Assembly: GCF_010548375.1 (NCBI RefSeq)
Contig: NZ_JAAGLY010000012.1
Coordinates: 1-64,000 of the forward strand
DNA length: 64,000 bases
Source of the DNA: Streptomyces sp. SID13726
Lineage (GTDB): Bacteria; Actinomycetota; Actinomycetes; Streptomycetales; Streptomycetaceae
Direction: 5' to 3'
Every line of letters begins with the position of its first letter. Position 1 is the stretch's first letter. Shown here piece after piece: positions 61,542 to 64,000 of the stretch. Both the position numbers and the translations under genes were made by a program. The notes below the pieces were generated by a model. That model saw only the letters and a list, made by a program, of their open reading frames with translations, was not told the DNA's origin and did no database searches.

Positions 61542-62687
61542 ATGCGTGACATCCGTCGCAGAAGCATCCTGACCGGCGCCCTCGCCGTACCCCTGAGCGC
61601 CGCCCTGCCGGTCTCAGTAGCACAGGCGCACACCACCGCCATCCCCACCGCCCCCGCGCCGGGCGCCGAGGCGCTACGCGCCGCCATCGCCGGACTCCCG
61701 GACGCGGACGCCACCGCGGCCCTCGTGCGGGTCGGTGGCAGCGGAGGCGGGTGGCGGGGCAGTTCGGGCGTGCACGACCTGGAGAGCCGCGGGCCCGCCG
61801 ATCCGGCCGCGCGGTTCCGGGCCGGTTCGACGACGAAGGTGGTGACGGCGGCGGCCGTGCTGCGGCTGGCGCGGGAGGGGCGGATCGACCTGTGCCTGCC
61901 GGTCCAGCACTATCTGCCCGGTCTCCTCGGCAGGCGCTTCCGGCCGGTCACCGTACGGCAGTTGCTGAACCACACCAGCGGCATCCCGGCGGGCGACGGC
62001 CTCGGCACCACCTTCGAGGAGGTGTACGCCCACCGCTTCGACACACTCACTCCGCAGCGGGTGGCCGCGTCGGCGGGTGCGAAGGAGCCGGAGTTCCGCC
62101 CGGGCGGGGGCCAGCACTACCTCAACATCAACTACACGTTCCTCGGCCTGCTGATCGAGCGGGTGACCGGGCGGCCGTACGCCTCCGAGGCCACCCGGCT
62201 GGTGCTGGCGCCGGCCGGGATGCGGGACACGTACTTCCCCGGCACCGACCCGCGCATCCGGGGCCCGCACAACCGGGGCTACCAGGCGGTGCGGAGGGCC
62301 GACGGGACGACGGAGTTCCTGGACGTCACCGAGTGGAACCAGGCGGACCGGTTCGCCGCCGGGGACATGATCTCCACGACCGCGGACCTGGAGCGGCTGC
62401 TCACCGCCCTGTTCCGGGGCCGGATCGTGCGCGGTCCGCAGTTGGCGGAGATGTTCACGGTCCCCTCGGACGTCCCCGGCGCGAGCTACAGCGCGGGGCT
62501 CCAGCGTTTCGCGTCCGAGGGGAAGGTGTTCTGGGCCAAGTCCGGTGGCCGGTACGGCTACAACTCGGCGATCGCCGCCACCCGCGATCTGAGCCGCACC
62601 CTGGTCTGCTCGGTCAACTCCACCGACGCGAAGAGCCAGGACGCGAACCCGGTCGTGGTCAGGATCGTCACGGCCGCGCTCAAGTAG
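61542..62687 (+). CDS. Exported serine hydrolase of the class C beta-lactamase / DD-peptidase fold
   Basis: A 381-residue protein with a twin-arginine signal (IRRRSILTGALAVPLS, about 4-19). The catalytic Ser and Lys are in RAGSTTKVVTAA near residue 94 (SxxK); the second motif is YLNINYTF near 190-200 (YxN); the third is near SGGRYGYN about 335. HTSGIP is typical of the beta-lactamase family (PF00144). D-alanyl-D-alanine carboxypeptidase or esterase activity is more likely than antibiotic hydrolysis. It is divergent from the sigma factor gene (234-bp gap) and overlaps the next convergent gene by 8 bp. Confidence 0.88.
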   Translation: MRDIRRRSILTGALAVPLSAALPVSVAQAHTTAIPTAPAPGAEALRAAIAGLPDADATAALVRVGGSGGGWRGSSGVHDLESRGPADPAARFRAGSTTKVVTAAAVLRLAREGRIDLCLPVQHYLPGLLGRRFRPVTVRQLLNHTSGIPAGDGLGTTFEEVYAHRFDTLTPQRVAASAGAKEPEFRPGGGQHYLNINYTFLGLLIERVTGRPYASEATRLVLAPAGMRDTYFPGTDPRIRGPHNRGYQAVRRADGTTEFLDVTEWNQADRFAAGDMISTTADLERLLTALFRGRIVRGPQLAEMFTVPSDVPGASYSAGLQRFASEGKVFWAKSGGRYGYNSAIAATRDLSRTLVCSVNSTDAKSQDANPVVVRIVTAALK

Positions 62688-63195
62688 CGGGTACGGCGAG
62701 GGAGCCGGCCGGGGTGAGCGCCTCCAGCCGCTTGATCTTCCTGCGCACGACGTACAGCGGGATCACCCCGAACACCCCGAAGGCCATGTCGATCACGCTC
62801 CACCAGACCGGGATGCCCCGGATCGGTCCGCAGATCAGGGCGAGCGGGACGATCCCCGCGCAGGCGATCATGCCGAACTCGACGACCCAGATGTTGCGGA
62901 CCGGGTCGCGGTAGGGGCCGTAGAAGGCGACCGCGATGACCAGGTGGGCGAAGGCCAGCCAGTCGGTGCCGTAGAGGAGGAAGGGGTAGTCGGAGTCGGC
63001 GGTGTCGAGGCCGCGCCGCACGCGGGTGATCCAGTCGGTCAGGGCGTCCGGCGCGGGGAGGTGCCGCAGCAGGTCCTCGGTCCAGCGCAGTTCGTGGACC
63101 AGCGGGAAGGCCGTGGCGCCGCTGAGCACCAGGCAGACGACGAAGAGGGCCAGCCACGCGCGGATGCCCCTGAGTTGGGCGGCTCTGTCGCTCAT
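62680..63195 (-). CDS. Small integral membrane protein, unknown function
   Basis: A 171-residue protein with four predicted membrane helices (WLALFVVCLVLSGATAF, DWLAFAHLVIAVAFYG, GMIACAGIVPLALICG, IDMAFGVFGVIPLYVV). I recognise no catalytic motif. It ends in a basic cytoplasmic tail (RRKIKRLEALTPAG). The start at 63195 (ATG) gives a short cytoplasmic N-terminus. Confidence 0.8.
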   Translation of the reverse strand: MSDRAAQLRGIRAWLALFVVCLVLSGATAFPLVHELRWTEDLLRHLPAPDALTDWITRVRRGLDTADSDYPFLLYGTDWLAFAHLVIAVAFYGPYRDPVRNIWVVEFGMIACAGIVPLALICGPIRGIPVWWSVIDMAFGVFGVIPLYVVRRKIKRLEALTPAGSLAVPAT

Positions 63196-63252
63196 GGCAG
63201 CAGCGTACGCCTGGAGTTGAACACGTTCAAAAGAGGTTTCCGGTGGTGTGAG

Positions 63253-63337
63253 TCACCCTCCGATGTGGATCACCCTTCTGCGTGGGTCATCCTTCTGCGT
63301 GGGTCGCCCTTCTGCGTCGGTCACCCTTCCGCGTGGG
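63253..63337. repeat. Five tandem copies of a 17-bp unit
   Basis: Units TCACCCTTCTGCGTGGG begin at 63253, 63270, 63287, 63304 and 63321 with small changes. The last copy contains the stop codon of the neighbouring membrane protein gene. Confidence 0.85.
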
Positions 63338-63845
63338 TCACCCCCCCGCCACGGACCGCCGACGGCTCGTTCGACGGCGCCCGGGTCGCGGACGCCACGG
63401 CGGAGTCCGACGAAGCCGTGCGGGTGGGGGTCGGGTCCGACGGGGTGGCGCGGACGGCGGACGGGACCGTCGAGTCGGACGGGGCGGTGCGCGGGGCCTT
63501 CGACGGCCGGTCGCTGGGGCGCCGTTCGCTGGGCACGGGGCTCGGGGTGGGGGACGCGGACCGCTCGGGCGCGGGGCTGGTCACCGGCGGCGGGGCCATG
63601 GGGACGGTCGGGGCGCGGTGTGTGTCGGTGGCGGACAGACGCAGAGGCAGTACGGCGAGCGCGGCGACACCGACGGTCAGCGCGGCCCCGGCGGCGGCGC
63701 GCAGCAGCTTGCGGCGGGCGGCGCCGCGGCGGATCGCCTCGTAGTGGCCGGGCGGTGCGCCGAGGTAGTCGGCCGGTGGGCGCAGGAGGACGGTGAGCGG
63801 GTCGTCGGGGTCGCGGTCCGGGCCCTCGTCAGAGTGTGTGATCAA
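63321..63845 (-). CDS. Putative membrane partner (anti-sigma-like) of the adjacent ECF sigma factor
   Basis: A 174-residue protein with a cytoplasmic N-terminus (about 1-50), one membrane segment (LLRAAAGAALTVGVAALAVL, about 47-66) and a long Ser/Pro/Thr/Ala-rich extracytoplasmic tail without clear fold. It lies directly after the sigma factor gene and overlaps it by 17 bp, as is usual for sigma/anti-sigma pairs, but no zinc-finger anti-sigma domain is seen. The TTG at 63845 is chosen because AGGAG lies 5 nt upstream. The last residues are encoded by the 17-bp repeats. Confidence 0.65.
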   Translation of the reverse strand: MITHSDEGPDRDPDDPLTVLLRPPADYLGAPPGHYEAIRRGAARRKLLRAAAGAALTVGVAALAVLPLRLSATDTHRAPTVPMAPPPVTSPAPERSASPTPSPVPSERRPSDRPSKAPRTAPSDSTVPSAVRATPSDPTPTRTASSDSAVASATRAPSNEPSAVRGGGVTHAEG

Positions 63846-64000
63846 GGCTTCTCCTCAGATGGGCGCGGAGCAGTTCACGGGCCGCGTGGAGGTCGGCCTT
63901 GACGGTGCCCTCCTTGCGTCCGGTCAGCACGGACACCTCCCGGATCGGCATGTCAGCGTAGTAGTGGAGCAGGATCGGCACGCGCAGCCGTTCGGGCAGG
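63829..64000 (-). CDS. ECF sigma factor, C-terminal part (runs off the window)
   Basis: Only the last ~56 codons are visible; the gene starts beyond base 64000. The sequence LPERLRVPILLHYYADMPIR and REVSVLTGRKEGTVKADLHA is sigma region 4.2 with its helix-turn-helix, and it ends RSLDHTL. It fits the SigE-like ECF group. Its stop lies within the start of the putative membrane partner gene. Confidence 0.85.
   Translation of the reverse strand, partial: LPERLRVPILLHYYADMPIREVSVLTGRKEGTVKADLHAARELLRAHLRRSLDHTL

Noticed and set aside
61542..62687. Antibiotic-resistance beta-lactamase
   Set aside because: The fold is right, but the HTSG/SxxK/YxN pattern is shared by many DD-peptidases and esterases; resistance cannot be claimed.
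63253..63337. Short CRISPR array
   Set aside because: The 17-bp units are directly adjacent without spacers, so this is a plain tandem repeat.

Overview
The window is high-GC actinobacterial DNA and almost certainly comes from a Streptomyces chromosome. The signs are GC-rich third codon positions, frequent GTG starts, 1-4 bp stop/start overlaps, Tat-type lipoproteins and the housekeeping order infB-ylxR-nusA-rimP, proS, ispG-rseP-dxr, which matches my memory of the S. coelicolor SCO5706 to SCO566x region. No rRNA, tRNA or CRISPR array was seen.

Region 1 (1-12.6 kb): the infB/ylxR/nusA/rimP translation-transcription operon is on the minus strand. Next come a lipoprotein and ferritin-like pair and a degenerate antibiotic-kinase-like protein. 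A compact membrane redox operon follows (Ser-rich anchor, ApbE, heme-type membrane protein, NuoF-like protein, ferredoxin), then proS, two GNAT proteins and ispG.

Region 2 (12.8-17.5 kb): the usual ispG-rseP-dxr isoprenoid/site-2-protease neighbourhood is interrupted. A ~2.15 kb one-gene element encoding a large serine recombinase fused to an IS5-type DUF4096 domain sits exactly at the 3' end of rseP. It is flanked by a 14-bp direct repeat and keeps the last codons of rseP nearly unchanged. This is the most unusual feature of the window.

Region 3 (17.5-37.8 kb): after an acyl-CoA dehydrogenase comes a xyloglucan-type utilisation locus. It contains a LacI regulator, GH31 (alpha-xylosidase-like), GH12, GH95, GH42, GH74, a sugar ABC importer without its own ATPase, and a GH3 enzyme with an extra insertion and a C-terminal CBM6-like domain. 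Four copies of a TCGAAGCGCTTCGA-type palindrome lie in front of lacI and in the divergent importer/GH3 promoter region, so the LacI protein probably controls the locus. A secreted chorismate mutase gene sits inside it.

Region 4 (37.9-55.9 kb): amine and GABA metabolism. Genes are an aldehyde dehydrogenase, a PucR regulator, gabT and a polyamine operon (aldehyde dehydrogenase, potD, potA, potB, potC, FAD amine oxidase). Interspersed are a membrane P-loop ATPase, a PAP2 phosphatase and a GH18 chitinase with a DasR-like site.

Region 5 (55.9-64 kb): NADAR protein, DUF4190 membrane protein, a 645-bp repeat-rich gap, an adenosine deaminase-family enzyme that is probably the menaquinone-pathway 6-aminodeoxyfutalosine deaminase, a GDPD protein, an ECF sigma factor fused to a zinc-finger/membrane/extracellular module, a beta-lactamase-fold hydrolase, a small membrane protein and, at the edge, an ECF sigma factor with its putative membrane partner. 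A Streptomyces interspersed repeat (core GGTCGCGCAGTTCCCCGCGC) occurs at least seven times in the window.
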